A stretch of DNA of 64,000 nt from Marinobacter vulgaris (GTDB taxonomy: Bacteria; Pseudomonadota; Gammaproteobacteria; Pseudomonadales; Oleiphilaceae): the NCBI RefSeq assembly GCF_003344045.1, contig NZ_QFWX01000003.1, forward strand, positions 124,001-188,000. The letters are read 5' to 3'. Below the pieces are notes generated by a model. The model made no database searches and had not been told where the DNA came from. It was given only the letters and a program-made list of their open reading frames with translations. This document shows positions 8,935-18,197 of the stretch, piece after piece. The position numbers and the translations under genes are program-made. The first letter of the stretch is position 1. Each line of letters opens with the position of its first letter.

Positions 8935-9900
8935 TTGTACTACCATGTTCCGGACTATAAACCACCGCTCTGGTTGCGCAATGGCCATGTTCAGTCGATA
9001 TGGCCGACGCTGTTCCGCCAGGTAAATTTTACGGATCCGGAGCGGGAAGTGTTGCCCACCGATGATAACGATGAGCTGCATCTGGATTGGTACCGCCAGG
9101 GCAGTGACCGGCTGGCGGTGTTGTCCCACGGGTTGGAGGGACATAGCCGGCGCCCTTACATGCAGGGGCTGGCGCGGGCGTTATTCGATGATGGCTGGGA
9201 CGTTCTGGCCTGGAATTTTCGCTCTTGTGGCGGGGTAATGAACCGTCAGCCCCGCTTCTATCACAGCGGCGCGACGGGCGATCTGGACTGGGTGGTAAAG
9301 CACGGGCTTGGTAAAGGCTACAAAACGGCGTTTCTTTCCGGCTTCAGCATGGGTGGCAATCTCACCCTGCTTTACCTGGGGCAGCAGTCGGAGCAGCTGG
9401 ACGGTCGCATCTGCGGCGCTATCACATTTTCCGTGCCCTGTGATCTGGCGGGCAGTGCCGACACCCTGGCACTGCCCAGCCGGCGCATCTACATGCAGCG
9501 TTTTCTGCGGGATCTGAAGGTAAAGATGGAAGAGAAATCCAGGCGGTTTCCCGACCTCATTGATACCGAAGGTTTTGAAAATATCCACAGTTTCCATGAA
9601 TTTGATGATCGCTACACCGCCCCGTTACATGGTTTCCGGGATGCCCGGGATTACTGGGCGAACTGCTCGGCGCTCTGGAAACTGAAAGATATCCGCGTGC
9701 CGTCACTGATCGTCAATGCAGCTGATGATCCCTTTCTGTCACGGAGGTGTTTTCCGGAGTCCCGCGTGGAACTGGGGGCACACGTGCGGTTGGAGTCGCC
9801 ACGCTGGGGTGGGCACGTGGGTTTTGTCGAGCACGCCCGGGATGGCTATTACTGGTCCGATCGCCGGGCAGTGGCGCATGCCGGGTCGCTATTGGCATGA
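8935..9900 (+). CDS. YheT-family alpha/beta hydrolase
   Basis: A 321-residue alpha/beta hydrolase of the YheT type, beginning PPLWLRNGHVQSIWPTLFR as the family does. The nucleophile elbow GFSMGGN puts the serine near residue 137. The acid is likely in NAADDPFL and the histidine in WGGHVGF, completing the triad. Start is TTG at 8935 with AAAGG seven bases upstream. The family acts as esterases or lipases of unknown natural substrate. It ends two bases from the convergent tesA stop. Confidence 0.88.
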   Translation: MYYHVPDYKPPLWLRNGHVQSIWPTLFRQVNFTDPEREVLPTDDNDELHLDWYRQGSDRLAVLSHGLEGHSRRPYMQGLARALFDDGWDVLAWNFRSCGGVMNRQPRFYHSGATGDLDWVVKHGLGKGYKTAFLSGFSMGGNLTLLYLGQQSEQLDGRICGAITFSVPCDLAGSADTLALPSRRIYMQRFLRDLKVKMEEKSRRFPDLIDTEGFENIHSFHEFDDRYTAPLHGFRDARDYWANCSALWKLKDIRVPSLIVNAADDPFLSRRCFPESRVELGAHVRLESPRWGGHVGFVEHARDGYYWSDRRAVAHAGSLLA

Positions 9901-9901
9901 G

Positions 9902-10543
9902 TCATGGGGATTGGCGGCGCAGCATGGGCTCCAGCACCGGCCAGACGTTATCCAGTAACTGGCCCTGGGCTTCGGCCGTGGGGTGGATGTCATCATCCTG
10001 CATCAGCCCCTCCTGGTCGTAGACACCATCCAGGAAGAAGGGCACCAGTTCAGTTTGCTGTTGCTCCGCCAGTTGCGGATAGATTTCTGCGAAGGCGCTG
10101 GTATAGCGCTGGCCATAATTGGGAGGAATCTGCATGCCCACCAGCAAAGCCCGGGCGCCGGACTCGTTCACCTGTTCAATCATGCTGGAAAGGTTACTGC
10201 GGATGACGTCGGGCGGGAAACCGCGCAGGCCATCGTTGCCCCCCAGTTCAATAATGACAATGTCCGGATCGTTTTCATCCAGCAACCGTGGTAGACGCCG
10301 CACACCGCCGTCGGTGGTTTCACCGCTGATGCTGGCGTTTACCACCTGCCACTGGTCAAGGCCTTCTTCGTCGAGACGCTCTTTAAGCAGGGCGACCCAG
10401 GCCTCCTCAGTCTGCACGCCATAGGCCGCGCTGAGGCTATCGCCAAAAATCATCAGGGTATTCTGGCTGGCCTGTGCCTGGGCACCGGCGCAAATTAAAG
10501 CTAGGAAAACTATTGATCTCAGGCGTAAAAATACCGTATGCAT
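9902..10543 (-). CDS. tesA: Periplasmic GDSL arylesterase / acyl-CoA thioesterase I / lysophospholipase
   Basis: A 213-residue exported SGNH hydrolase. A signal peptide (residues about 1-23, hydrophobic core IVFLALICAGAQA) precedes the catalytic block IFGDSLSAAYG. Conserved glycine and asparagine blocks follow in SGETTDGG and ELGGNDGLRG, and the Asp-His pair is in DDIHPTAEAQ near the C-terminus. The substrate could be acyl-CoA, lysophospholipid or aryl ester, as in E. coli TesA. The start was set at the methionine preceding the signal peptide, not 20 codons upstream. It is divergent from the ABC ATPase gene, the same arrangement as tesA/ybbA-ybbP in E. coli. Confidence 0.92.
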   Translation of the reverse strand: MHTVFLRLRSIVFLALICAGAQAQASQNTLMIFGDSLSAAYGVQTEEAWVALLKERLDEEGLDQWQVVNASISGETTDGGVRRLPRLLDENDPDIVIIELGGNDGLRGFPPDVIRSNLSSMIEQVNESGARALLVGMQIPPNYGQRYTSAFAEIYPQLAEQQQTELVPFFLDGVYDQEGLMQDDDIHPTAEAQGQLLDNVWPVLEPMLRRQSP

Positions 10544-10580
10544 AGAATCCTGTTTCCAATAAACCCGTTGTGGAGAATCC

Positions 10581-11315
10581 GTGAGCGACCTAAGTGAGCA
10601 CAAGCCCGATAATCAGCGCCCTATGCTGAAAGTCAGCAATCTGACCCACAGGGTTAGCCTCGAGACTGATACGTTGACGATCTTGCAGGGGGTCACTCTG
10701 GAAATCAACCGCGGTGAGTCGGTGGCGATTGTCGGGCGCTCCGGTTCTGGCAAGACAACCCTGCTGGGCTTGTTGGCAGGGCTGGACACTCCCTCAGAGG
10801 GGACGGTGGAGCTTGATGGCTCCGTGATCAGCCAGCTCAGCGAGGATGACCGCGCAAAACTCCGCTCCCGTCGGGTCGGTTTCGTGTTCCAGTCGTTTCA
10901 GCTGTTGCCGGCATTGACGGCACTGGAAAACGTCATGCTGCCCCTGGAACTCGGTGGCTTTGATAGCCCCGAGGCAAGGGCGCGGGAACTGCTTGAGCGG
11001 GTCGGGCTTGGTGAGCGGCTCTACCATACTCCCCGGCAACTTTCAGGCGGGGAGCAGCAACGCGTGGCTATTGCCCGGGCCTTTGCTTCGGAACCTGCCA
11101 TCCTGTTTGCGGATGAGCCCACTGGCAACCTGGATAACCGCACCGGCGCCGAAGTGTCCGATCTGCTGATGACACTCAACCGCGAGCAGGGCACCACCCT
11201 GGTCATGGTCACTCACGATGAACGCCTTGCCGCCCGCTGTAATCGGCAGTTCAATATTGAGGCCGGTATTCTAACCGAACCTGCCGATGCAGATCAGTCG
11301 GAAGCGGTGAACTGA
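10581..11315 (+). CDS. ybbA: ABC transporter ATP-binding protein (YbbA-like)
   Basis: A 244-residue ATPase of the LolD/MacB group. Walker [10 protein letters not shown] lies near residue 51, the signature LSGGEQQR near 153, Walker [13 protein letters not shown] near 174, and the switch histidine in MVTHDERLA. Start is GTG at 10581 with GGAG upstream. The stop overlaps the start of the permease by one base (TGATG), showing translational coupling. With its partner it forms a FtsX-like transporter that probably moves or releases an envelope lipid or lipoprotein; the natural substrate is unknown. Confidence 0.93.
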   Translation: MSDLSEHKPDNQRPMLKVSNLTHRVSLETDTLTILQGVTLEINRGESVAIVGRSGSGKTTLLGLLAGLDTPSEGTVELDGSVISQLSEDDRAKLRSRRVGFVFQSFQLLPALTALENVMLPLELGGFDSPEARARELLERVGLGERLYHTPRQLSGGEQQRVAIARAFASEPAILFADEPTGNLDNRTGAEVSDLLMTLNREQGTTLVMVTHDERLAARCNRQFNIEAGILTEPADADQSEAVN

Positions 11316-13801
11316 TGGCGGCCTCCAAAAAGCTGATGTCAGTCAAACGCGACTGGCGTGAGAGAGACGTTCGGGTCGTCCTGTCAGCGCTGATCATCGC
11401 TGTTGCCACGGTTGCAACCATCGCGCTGTTCGCCAGTCAGTTGCAGCGCACACTGGTGTCATCTGCCAGCTCCTTCCTGGCGGCTGACCGCCAGCTGGAG
11501 GCGGAGAATGGTCGCCCGATTCCCGAGGGCTGGATGCAGGAGGCGCGGCAGCGGGGTCTGGAGACGGCTCGCATGGTCGAGTTCTCCACCATGGTCTACG
11601 GCGCGGACAACTTCCAGTTGGTGTCGATCAAGGCGGTGAGCAACGAATACCCGTTGCGGGGCAAGGTCGAGTACCAGGAGGGCGCGACGGCCCCACGGCA
11701 GACAGTCGGCCACGGGCCGGGGCCCGGTGAAGTGTGGATCAATCCGCGCCTGCTGCGGTTACTGGAGCTCGAGGTTGGCGACAGTCTGGAAGTGGGTAAT
11801 CACCAGCTCAACATCTCCGGTTTGCTGGTGCGCGAGCCGGATGGCGGCTTCCGCATGTCATCGCTGGCACCGCGGGTGATGATGCACGTGGATGATGTGG
11901 CATCCACCGAGGTGATCAAGGAAGGCAGCCGGGTAGAATATGTGTACCTGTTTGCCGGCGAGGAGTCTGTGCTCAATGACTATTACGTCTGGCTACAACC
12001 TCAACTGGAACCCAGTCACGAGTGGGAGGGTGTGCGCGATGGCGAGACCTTCTCCGAGTCCCTTGATCGGGCCGAGCGATTTCTGCTGCTAGGGGGCAGC
12101 CTCGCGGTGATGCTCGCGGCTGTCGCTGTTGCGGTTGCCAGTCGTCAGTATGCGCTTTCGCAGCGGGATACCGTTGCCTTGCTGAAAACCCTGGGGCTTA
12201 GCAGCAAAGGCATTGGTCGGTTGTATGTCCGCCGCCTGGCCCTCTGGGGCGTGGTCGGTGCCATCGGGGGGCTTCTGGTGGCGCTGCCGCTGTATTGGCT
12301 TCTGTCCAGTGTACTGGGGGATGTAATCGATCAGCAGATCGATTACCAACTGGATCCAAACGCATTGGTACCGGCGCTGCTCACGGCCCTGGTGTCCCTG
12401 TTTGCGTTTGCCTATCCGCCCATTCGAAGGTTGCGCAATGTACCGGCCATGAGGGTATTGCGTAGCCAGCCCGGCGAATCCGGCCGTGAAGCGATTCCGG
12501 ATCTGATCATTGCGGTGGTGGCGATATTCGGCCTGGTGTGGATGTATGCCCGCGAAGTTTCTCTGGTTGTGTCGCTGCTGGGTGGCCTTGCACTGTTGCT
12601 GGGTACCCTTGCGTTGCTGGGGTGGCTGCTCGTCAGCACCCTGCGCAGAATCAGTGGTGGCGGCAACGCCTGGAGGCTTGCGCTGGTCGGGCTATACCGC
12701 CATCGCCGTGCCAGCCTGTCCCAGATCGCGGTGTTTGCCATGACGCTGATGCTGGCGGCCACGTTGATTCTGGTCAGGACATCATTACTGAGTGATTGGC
12801 AGGCGCAGTTGCCGGAAGATACCCCCAATCACTTCCTGATCAACATTGCCCCCCAGGCAGTGGAAGAGGTGGATGAGTTCTGGGCGGAACGTGGACATCC
12901 CCTGGAGCAACTCTACCCAATGGTCCGCGGCCGGCTTACCGAGCTGAACGGTGAACCGGTAAAAGAAGCGGTGACCAAGGAAGAGCGGGTAGGAGCCCTG
13001 AACCGGGAGCTCAACCTGACCTGGATGGAAGAGCTGCCTGAGGATAATGAGATCGTGGCAGGGGAGTGGTTCGAATCCGGGCAGACCGACGGTGTGTCCA
13101 TTGAGGCGGAGCTGGCTGGCAAGCTGGGCGTCAGCGTGGGCGATGAGCTGGGCTTCACGATAGGCTCCGACAAGGTCACCGAGACGGTGACCAGCATCCG
13201 GACTGTCCAGTGGGACAGCATGAAACCCAACTTCTATATGGCGTTCCCACCCGGCGGAGGGCTTGAGGATATGCCTGCGACCTGGATCACGGCCTTCTTT
13301 CTGCCCGCGGATATGAAGGGTGAGCTCAATGAGTTTTCACGCCAGTTCCCAACAGTGTCAGTGCTGGAAATTGACCATGTGATCGAACGTATCCAGGAAA
13401 TCGTGCGCCAGGTGACACAGGCGATCGAGGCTATACTGGCATTGATACTGGCGGCGGCTCTGGTGGTTATGGCGGCGGTGGTCAGCGCCACCATGCAGGA
13501 CCGACAGCGGGAGGGCGCATTGCTAAGAACCCTCGGCGGCAGGCAGTCACTGCTGGTCAGAAGCACCATGCTGGAGTTTGCTCTGCTGGGGTCCTTTGCC
13601 GGTATCCTGGGAGTTATGGCGGCGGAAGCGGCTGTGTGGGCTCTGCAATTCAGGATGTTTGAAGGTGAGTTCCGCTGGCACTGGCAGGCCATTCTGCCAA
13701 TTCCATTGCTTAGTGCTCTGATATTGGCTCTGTTTGGTCGCTGGCAGCTGAAACCCGTGCTCAGTGTGTCGCCCATGTTACTGCTCAGACGCCTGGAATA
13801 A
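11315..13801 (+). CDS. ABC transporter permease, FtsX/MacB-like (YbbP-like)
   Basis: An 828-residue integral membrane protein with a first transmembrane helix (VVLSALIIAVATVATIALF) followed by a large periplasmic domain. Two FtsX blocks follow: about residues 250-380 (AVMLAAVAVAVASRQYALSQRDTVALLKTLGLS) and 700-828 (ILALILAAALVVMAAVVSATMQDRQREGALLRTLGG). The repeated QRD/QDRQRE-x-A-LLRTLG coupling segments would contact the ATPase. A further cluster of helices lies near residue 390-490. Size and layout match YbbP. It is translationally coupled to the upstream ATPase. Confidence 0.9.
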   Translation: MAASKKLMSVKRDWRERDVRVVLSALIIAVATVATIALFASQLQRTLVSSASSFLAADRQLEAENGRPIPEGWMQEARQRGLETARMVEFSTMVYGADNFQLVSIKAVSNEYPLRGKVEYQEGATAPRQTVGHGPGPGEVWINPRLLRLLELEVGDSLEVGNHQLNISGLLVREPDGGFRMSSLAPRVMMHVDDVASTEVIKEGSRVEYVYLFAGEESVLNDYYVWLQPQLEPSHEWEGVRDGETFSESLDRAERFLLLGGSLAVMLAAVAVAVASRQYALSQRDTVALLKTLGLSSKGIGRLYVRRLALWGVVGAIGGLLVALPLYWLLSSVLGDVIDQQIDYQLDPNALVPALLTALVSLFAFAYPPIRRLRNVPAMRVLRSQPGESGREAIPDLIIAVVAIFGLVWMYAREVSLVVSLLGGLALLLGTLALLGWLLVSTLRRISGGGNAWRLALVGLYRHRRASLSQIAVFAMTLMLAATLILVRTSLLSDWQAQLPEDTPNHFLINIAPQAVEEVDEFWAERGHPLEQLYPMVRGRLTELNGEPVKEAVTKEERVGALNRELNLTWMEELPEDNEIVAGEWFESGQTDGVSIEAELAGKLGVSVGDELGFTIGSDKVTETVTSIRTVQWDSMKPNFYMAFPPGGGLEDMPATWITAFFLPADMKGELNEFSRQFPTVSVLEIDHVIERIQEIVRQVTQAIEAILALILAAALVVMAAVVSATMQDRQREGALLRTLGGRQSLLVRSTMLEFALLGSFAGILGVMAAEAAVWALQFRMFEGEFRWHWQAILPIPLLSALILALFGRWQLKPVLSVSPMLLLRRLE

Positions 13802-13840
13802 CCCGGCGACCAGGGCGTCCACGAAATTGAGGGCAGGGAG

Positions 13841-14635
13841 TTAACGGTAGTTGGCAAGAATTTCGTCCAATTCGCCGTTTTCTCTCATGATCTCAAGTTC
13901 GCGGTTGAAGGCCTCTGCAAAGTCAGCCCAGTCCTTGCGAAACATCAGTCGGAAAGCATACTCACTCAGTGTTCTTGATGAGGAGCGGAACTCGTTCTGC
14001 ATGCCTTCGTTCAGCAAAATCCATCTGCCGACCAGCCGGTCCGCAATCGCAGCGTCCATGTCCTCTCCATGGAGTACGTAGGTGAACATGTCCTTGTCAC
14101 GGGAAACGTCAAAACGTTTGATCCTGCCAGACTGGAAATGGGGCTCCAGGGCGGGGTGACGGTAGCCCAGATGGGTCACCACTGTTTGCGAGAACAGGTC
14201 CTCGGGTGATTTAAATTCCAGTTCCGAATCTTTGGGTATAAACAGCACTTCCTCGATACTTACCACCGGCTTGGTGAAGGCAAACTCCTCTGGATTATCC
14301 ATCCACTCTTTTGCCCGGGTCGTGCCGTCGATGTAGCCCTCGGAGAGCATCTGGTCAGCACGTTTGCGGGGAACCTCCTTGGGAACCACCTGGTAGCCCA
14401 GTCGACCTGCAATCACTTTAACCACATCCCACATGATGCCGGAGTGTGTTCCATTCTCACTGATCAGATATGGCGGATAGCCGTTGGGTGAGACATTGAA
14501 GCGGAAAATCCGCTCTGGCTCTTGCGAGCCGGTGCCTTCGGCGGCGAGCGCGCCTGGCCCGACCATGGCGGCGATTGCAAGGGTCAGGACGGACAGGACA
14601 AGTGGTAGTCGTCGGCTGGATGAGGCGTTGCGCAT
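13841..14635 (-). CDS. Periplasmic solute-binding protein, family 3 (amino-acid-binding type)
   Basis: A 264-residue exported protein. The signal peptide spans roughly residues 1-34 (hydrophobic core VLSVLTLAIAAMVGPGALA). The mature part begins RIFRFNVSPNGYPPYL and continues GIMWDVVKVIAGRLGYQV, the pattern of family 3 solute-binding proteins, and ends NRELEIMRENGELDEILANYR. No permease or ATPase accompanies it, so it may serve an unlinked transporter, a sensor, or another role. The start at 14635 places the methionine just before the arginine-rich signal peptide; an upstream in-frame methionine would add 23 residues of unlikely sequence. Confidence 0.8.
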   Translation of the reverse strand: MRNASSSRRLPLVLSVLTLAIAAMVGPGALAAEGTGSQEPERIFRFNVSPNGYPPYLISENGTHSGIMWDVVKVIAGRLGYQVVPKEVPRKRADQMLSEGYIDGTTRAKEWMDNPEEFAFTKPVVSIEEVLFIPKDSELEFKSPEDLFSQTVVTHLGYRHPALEPHFQSGRIKRFDVSRDKDMFTYVLHGEDMDAAIADRLVGRWILLNEGMQNEFRSSSRTLSEYAFRLMFRKDWADFAEAFNRELEIMRENGELDEILANYR

Positions 14636-14820
14636 AGCTGTGAGGCTCTGGTTTCTGAAGAGAACTAACCCGGATCCATCCATGCCAGTGAAGGGAATTG
14701 TCACTTTTTTCCGTGTTCAATTCAATGATCTGAGTAGCATGTTTACCGCAAAAACCTCGGGATCACTGCACTCATTCCAGCCCCTCCCCCTGGTTTGATA
14801 CCGGCGTCGGGGCTGTCAGA

Positions 14821-16008
14821 TCAGGCCCAGGCGCGTTTAAGCACTGCCCGGGCATCTTCCAGCGTGACTTCTTTGGGGTTGAACATCATCGACCCGTCGT
14901 CCATGGCCATTTCGGCGATGGTGTCCAGTTGGTGCTCCTCTACGCTGCCGGTTTCTTTCAGGGTGCGAGGCAGCTTGCAACGCTTGAAAAGTTCATCCCG
15001 CAGCTTGCGAAGGGCCGAAATGCTGGCCTCTGCGCGGCGACTGGCAGGTGTGGTGGCATAGACTTCCGGGCCCTCCAGATAGAGCAGGAGTTCGCCCAAC
15101 GGAGCCCGGATCGTCTCCAGGTTGTATTCCAGTACGTAAGGCAGGTACAGGCTCATACACATGCCATGGGGCAGGTGGCAGATGGCGCCGGTGGCATGAC
15201 CGAGGGCATGAACCAGACCTACCATGGAATTGGAGAAGGCAATGCCGGCCATGGTCGAGGCTTGTGCCAGCTCCAGCCGGTTGTCGCTGTCTTTTGGATT
15301 ATCCATGACCTTCAGCAGAGAGGTGCTGATTTTCTTGATGGCTGCTGTTGCATAGGCATCGCTAAGCGGATTTTTCGCCATGCAGGTGAACGCTTCCGTG
15401 GCATGGGTCATGGCGTCCATGGCGGTGGCTGCTGTGATATGCGGTGGTAAGGTCAGGGTCATCCTGGGGTCGATGACTGCGGCGTTGGGCAGCAGGAATG
15501 ACGACGTGAACGGCAGTTTTACCGATTTGGCGGTGTCGGTGATCACCGCGACGGAGGTGACCTCGGATCCGGTACCGGCAGTGGTTGGTACCACGAGAAA
15601 AGGCTTCAGAGGGTGCTTGATGATTCCGGCGCCGCTGTATTCGGCAATGTTGTCACCACCCTCTGATACCAGGATGTTCACGGCTTTGGCAGTATCAATG
15701 GCGGAGCCACCGCCCACCGCAATAAGTGAGTCACACTTTTCGCGGCGGTAGATCCCGGCAATTTCTTTTACCACACCGGTAGAGGAGTCCGGCGGAACAT
15801 CGTCGTAGATACTGATAATATCCAGGCCGCTCTCTTCGCAGGCCGCAATCACGGGGTCAAGCAGGCCGGCGGCGCGTACACCCTTGTCGGTCACAATCAT
15901 CGGGCGTTTGGCGCCCAGGCCGGTCAGCTCATAGGGTATGTGTTCTAGCGCCGCTTTACCGGCAATTACCTTAACCGGGCAGAAAAACTCATAGTATTGA
16001 TTGGTCAT
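14821..16008 (-). CDS. Iron-containing alcohol dehydrogenase
   Basis: A 395-residue group III alcohol dehydrogenase, NAD(P)-dependent. The nucleotide-binding motif VGGGSAIDTAKA lies near residue 100 and PTTAGTGSEVTSVAVI near 143. The metal ligands are in DAMTHATEAF (Asp and His) and HALGHATGAICHLPHG (two more His). The C-terminal DDGSMMFNPKEVTLEDARAVLKRAW is typical of bacterial Fe-ADHs. It overlaps the upstream SCP2-like gene by one base (TAATG), so the two are co-translated. In a hydrocarbon-using marine bacterium it may oxidise aliphatic alcohols, which is inference. Confidence 0.92.
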   Translation of the reverse strand: MTNQYYEFFCPVKVIAGKAALEHIPYELTGLGAKRPMIVTDKGVRAAGLLDPVIAACEESGLDIISIYDDVPPDSSTGVVKEIAGIYRREKCDSLIAVGGGSAIDTAKAVNILVSEGGDNIAEYSGAGIIKHPLKPFLVVPTTAGTGSEVTSVAVITDTAKSVKLPFTSSFLLPNAAVIDPRMTLTLPPHITAATAMDAMTHATEAFTCMAKNPLSDAYATAAIKKISTSLLKVMDNPKDSDNRLELAQASTMAGIAFSNSMVGLVHALGHATGAICHLPHGMCMSLYLPYVLEYNLETIRAPLGELLLYLEGPEVYATTPASRRAEASISALRKLRDELFKRCKLPRTLKETGSVEEHQLDTIAEMAMDDGSMMFNPKEVTLEDARAVLKRAWA

Positions 16009-16553
16009 TATGTTCTCACCGTATCGACAAAATTGGAGGCTACCTTGAGGTAAATACGAGCCGCACTGAGGAGTTTCTCAGGCAGGTGCAGGTTTGCGGG
16101 GTATTCCTTTACAGCCCGTTTTGCCACCAGTCTGGGGAGGATGAAACTCTCAAGCCGGTTCAGAATCCGGGTCATGCGGATGGCGTAGCTGATGTCTCCG
16201 TCCACCAGCATGCGATCGTTGGCAAAGGCGACTGCCGTTTTTTCCTGAAAGGACAGCACCAGAAATGCGTGCGCGATATGCTTGAACTGGATGGACAGAT
16301 CCACCGGCCTTGGCGCCGAGCCGCTGTGATAATGAAAGCGACCGTTGCCGATGTGTTCGACAATAAGGCGGGGCCCGTCCGGCATCACCATCATTTCGAA
16401 GAGGAAGCCCTCGGGCAGGGCCCGCGCTTCCTTCTGTACAGTGGCGTCAATTTCGCTGACAGCCTGAAGCGCGCGCCCCATGACCTGGAACATCAGCTCT
16501 ACATAAAGCCGGCGGGCCTGGAAGGCCATCGGCTGGATACGTTTAGCGAGCAT
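16008..16553 (-). CDS. SCP2-like sterol/lipid-binding protein (tentative)
   Basis: A 181-residue soluble protein with no certain family. The central part (about residues 75-150), with VDLSIQFKHIAHAFLVLSFQEKT then FANDRMLVDGDISYAIRMTRIL, has the look of an SCP2 lipid-binding domain: an amphipathic helix followed by a V-G-D-turn and helix. It is the first gene of a two-gene unit with the iron alcohol dehydrogenase, suggesting that it binds a hydrophobic substrate or product for that enzyme. A strong dyad lies inside its probable promoter (16588-16609). Function is unproven. Confidence 0.6.
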   Translation of the reverse strand: MLAKRIQPMAFQARRLYVELMFQVMGRALQAVSEIDATVQKEARALPEGFLFEMMVMPDGPRLIVEHIGNGRFHYHSGSAPRPVDLSIQFKHIAHAFLVLSFQEKTAVAFANDRMLVDGDISYAIRMTRILNRLESFILPRLVAKRAVKEYPANLHLPEKLLSAARIYLKVASNFVDTVRT

Positions 16554-16587
16554 GGCAATCGTCCGATTGTTGAGTGATTACGTCGAT

Positions 16588-16609
16588 TTTTAGAGTTATT
16601 GCTCTAAAA
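16588..16609 (-). promoter_or_regulatory. Operator-like dyad inside the promoter of the SCP2-like/ADH operon
   Basis: A perfect 8-bp inverted repeat, arms TTTTAGAG and CTCTAAAA with a 6-base centre, lies 35 bases before the first gene. On the minus strand a TTGACT -35-like hexamer overlaps its upstream edge and a TAAAAA -10-like hexamer its downstream edge, at 16-base spacing. The dyad therefore fills the promoter spacer, where a repressor or a MerR-type activator would act. The cognate regulator is unknown. Confidence 0.5.
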
Positions 16610-16625
16610 GTCAATGCAGACGACA

Positions 16626-17906
16626 TCAGTTCTGTGTCAGCTGAGCCAGTTTCTTTTGTGCCTCCTGGGCAATCTGTCCCTCAGACTTTGCCGCGGTGCT
16701 GTAATACCGGACTGCGTCCTCCCGCCGATTCTGTTGGACGGCAATATCACCGAGGCGCAGAAAGGCAATTGAGGTCGGTACCGTTTCATTGGCCTTGTTC
16801 AGCCGTTGCTTCGCCTTGTCCAGTTTGTTCAGTTCCAGTGCGTTTAGACCGCTGTGAAGCTGATAGGTGAACATTTCCGGATACAGCGAGGTGGCCTTGT
16901 CAAAGTCGGCTTCGGCTTGTTCCAACTTATCCTGTGCTTTGTGGATACGACCGCGCAGCGAGTAGAAGGCCGCTTCGTCCGGTTCGATGCTGATCGCCTC
17001 GTTTACCTTGCCAAGTGCCTGATCAAGCTTGTCATTGCTGGCCAGTTTCATGGCTTCGTCGTGGGCGTCGTAGGCGGGTTGACGGCTGCGCAGAAAAGAC
17101 AGCTTGTCCTCATACGCTTCCTCGCCACGGTAACCGCCGGCGCCGATCTCGTTGACCAGCTCCTGATTTTCACGCACGCGTTTCTGTGAGGGTGGGTGGG
17201 TTGCGAACATGCCCTGAATGAACCCCGTTTCCTGGCCTTCTGACAGCCGCACAAACAGTTCCTGCAACTCCACGGCTGCCTGGGGATCGTAGCCGGCTTC
17301 TTTCATGTAAAGAATACCGTAGTGGTCAGACTCAAGCTCATCGCCCTGGCTGTACTGGGCCAATGCCAGCTGGGCTCCCATGGCGGCACCACCCATGATC
17401 AGGCCGGCCCATTCGTTGTCCGACAGGGCAAAGCCAAGACCAGCGACACCGGCACTGATGAGCATGCCTTGCTGCATCCGCTGGACACTGTGGCGTGCCG
17501 CGGCATGAACAATTTCATGGCCCAGAATCGAGGCAAGCTGGGCCTCGTCGTCCAGCTCCGTCAGCAATCCGCGGTTAATGGCGATCTTGCCGCCGGGCAG
17601 TGCCCAGGCATTCGGCACACCGCTGTTCAACACCACGAACTCGTAGGGCAGGTCCGGTCGATCACTGACGCTTGCCAGCTTCTGGCCCACTTCACTGACG
17701 TAAAGATTCAGTTCAGGATCGAGGTAAAACTTCCCACCCTGGGTCTGTTGGGTGGGTATGTATTGCTCGCTGCCGATTGAGAGCTCCTGGCTTTCGGGAA
17801 TCAGTGACAGCTGCTTCTCTCCGGTAACCGGGTTAACAGAGCACCCGGAGAGGAAGCCAAGCACGATAATAACGGTCAGGTATCGTAATCCAGCGTGAAT
17901 AGTCAC
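16626..17906 (-). CDS. M48 family metalloprotease lipoprotein with TPR domain (BepA-like)
   Basis: A 426-residue outer-membrane lipoprotein protease. The signal peptide ends at a lipobox, LGFLSGC. The zinc site HEIVHAAARHS lies near residue 128, and the third ligand is in ELESDHYGILYM. The C-terminal third (about residues 270-420) contains TPR-type repeats such as AFYSLRGRIHKAQDKLEQAEADFDKAT. The architecture matches BepA/YfgC, which degrades or chaperones misassembled outer-membrane proteins such as LptD. I chose the GTG start at 17906 because AAGGAG lies eight bases upstream and the signal peptide follows directly. Confidence 0.9.
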   Translation of the reverse strand: MTIHAGLRYLTVIIVLGFLSGCSVNPVTGEKQLSLIPESQELSIGSEQYIPTQQTQGGKFYLDPELNLYVSEVGQKLASVSDRPDLPYEFVVLNSGVPNAWALPGGKIAINRGLLTELDDEAQLASILGHEIVHAAARHSVQRMQQGMLISAGVAGLGFALSDNEWAGLIMGGAAMGAQLALAQYSQGDELESDHYGILYMKEAGYDPQAAVELQELFVRLSEGQETGFIQGMFATHPPSQKRVRENQELVNEIGAGGYRGEEAYEDKLSFLRSRQPAYDAHDEAMKLASNDKLDQALGKVNEAISIEPDEAAFYSLRGRIHKAQDKLEQAEADFDKATSLYPEMFTYQLHSGLNALELNKLDKAKQRLNKANETVPTSIAFLRLGDIAVQQNRREDAVRYYSTAAKSEGQIAQEAQKKLAQLTQN

Positions 17907-18137
17907 GGATAAAACTCCTTGATTGATGTCCCCTGGCAAGTTTGCCGGTTGGCTAAATCGCCTTCGATACGGTTTTGTTACGTTTATACCATATCCCCGC
18001 TGGAAGCTGTGTGACTGCCGCGAAAGACCCGTTCCCTGGAGGTTTTCGAGCTTTGCCCGACTCTGGGCTTACGGGTGGATTACATGCGCCCGGCCGAACC
18101 CCACAAGCCGGTGTATGCCCGCGCTGAAACTTCTGAC

Positions 18138-18165
18138 CTTGAAAACCCCGAGCCCGCCCCCAATT
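18138..18165 (+). promoter_or_regulatory. Sigma-32 (RpoH) heat-shock promoter for htpG
   Basis: CTTGAA at 18138-18143 matches the -35 consensus of heat-shock promoters, and CCCCAATT at 18158-18165 matches the -10 consensus CCCCATNT at a 14-base spacing. The direction is toward htpG, a classical sigma-32 target. Transcription would begin near 18172. Confidence 0.65.
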
Positions 18166-18197
18166 CCTGCCCAGACCTAAAAATTTCGTGCAGGAGC

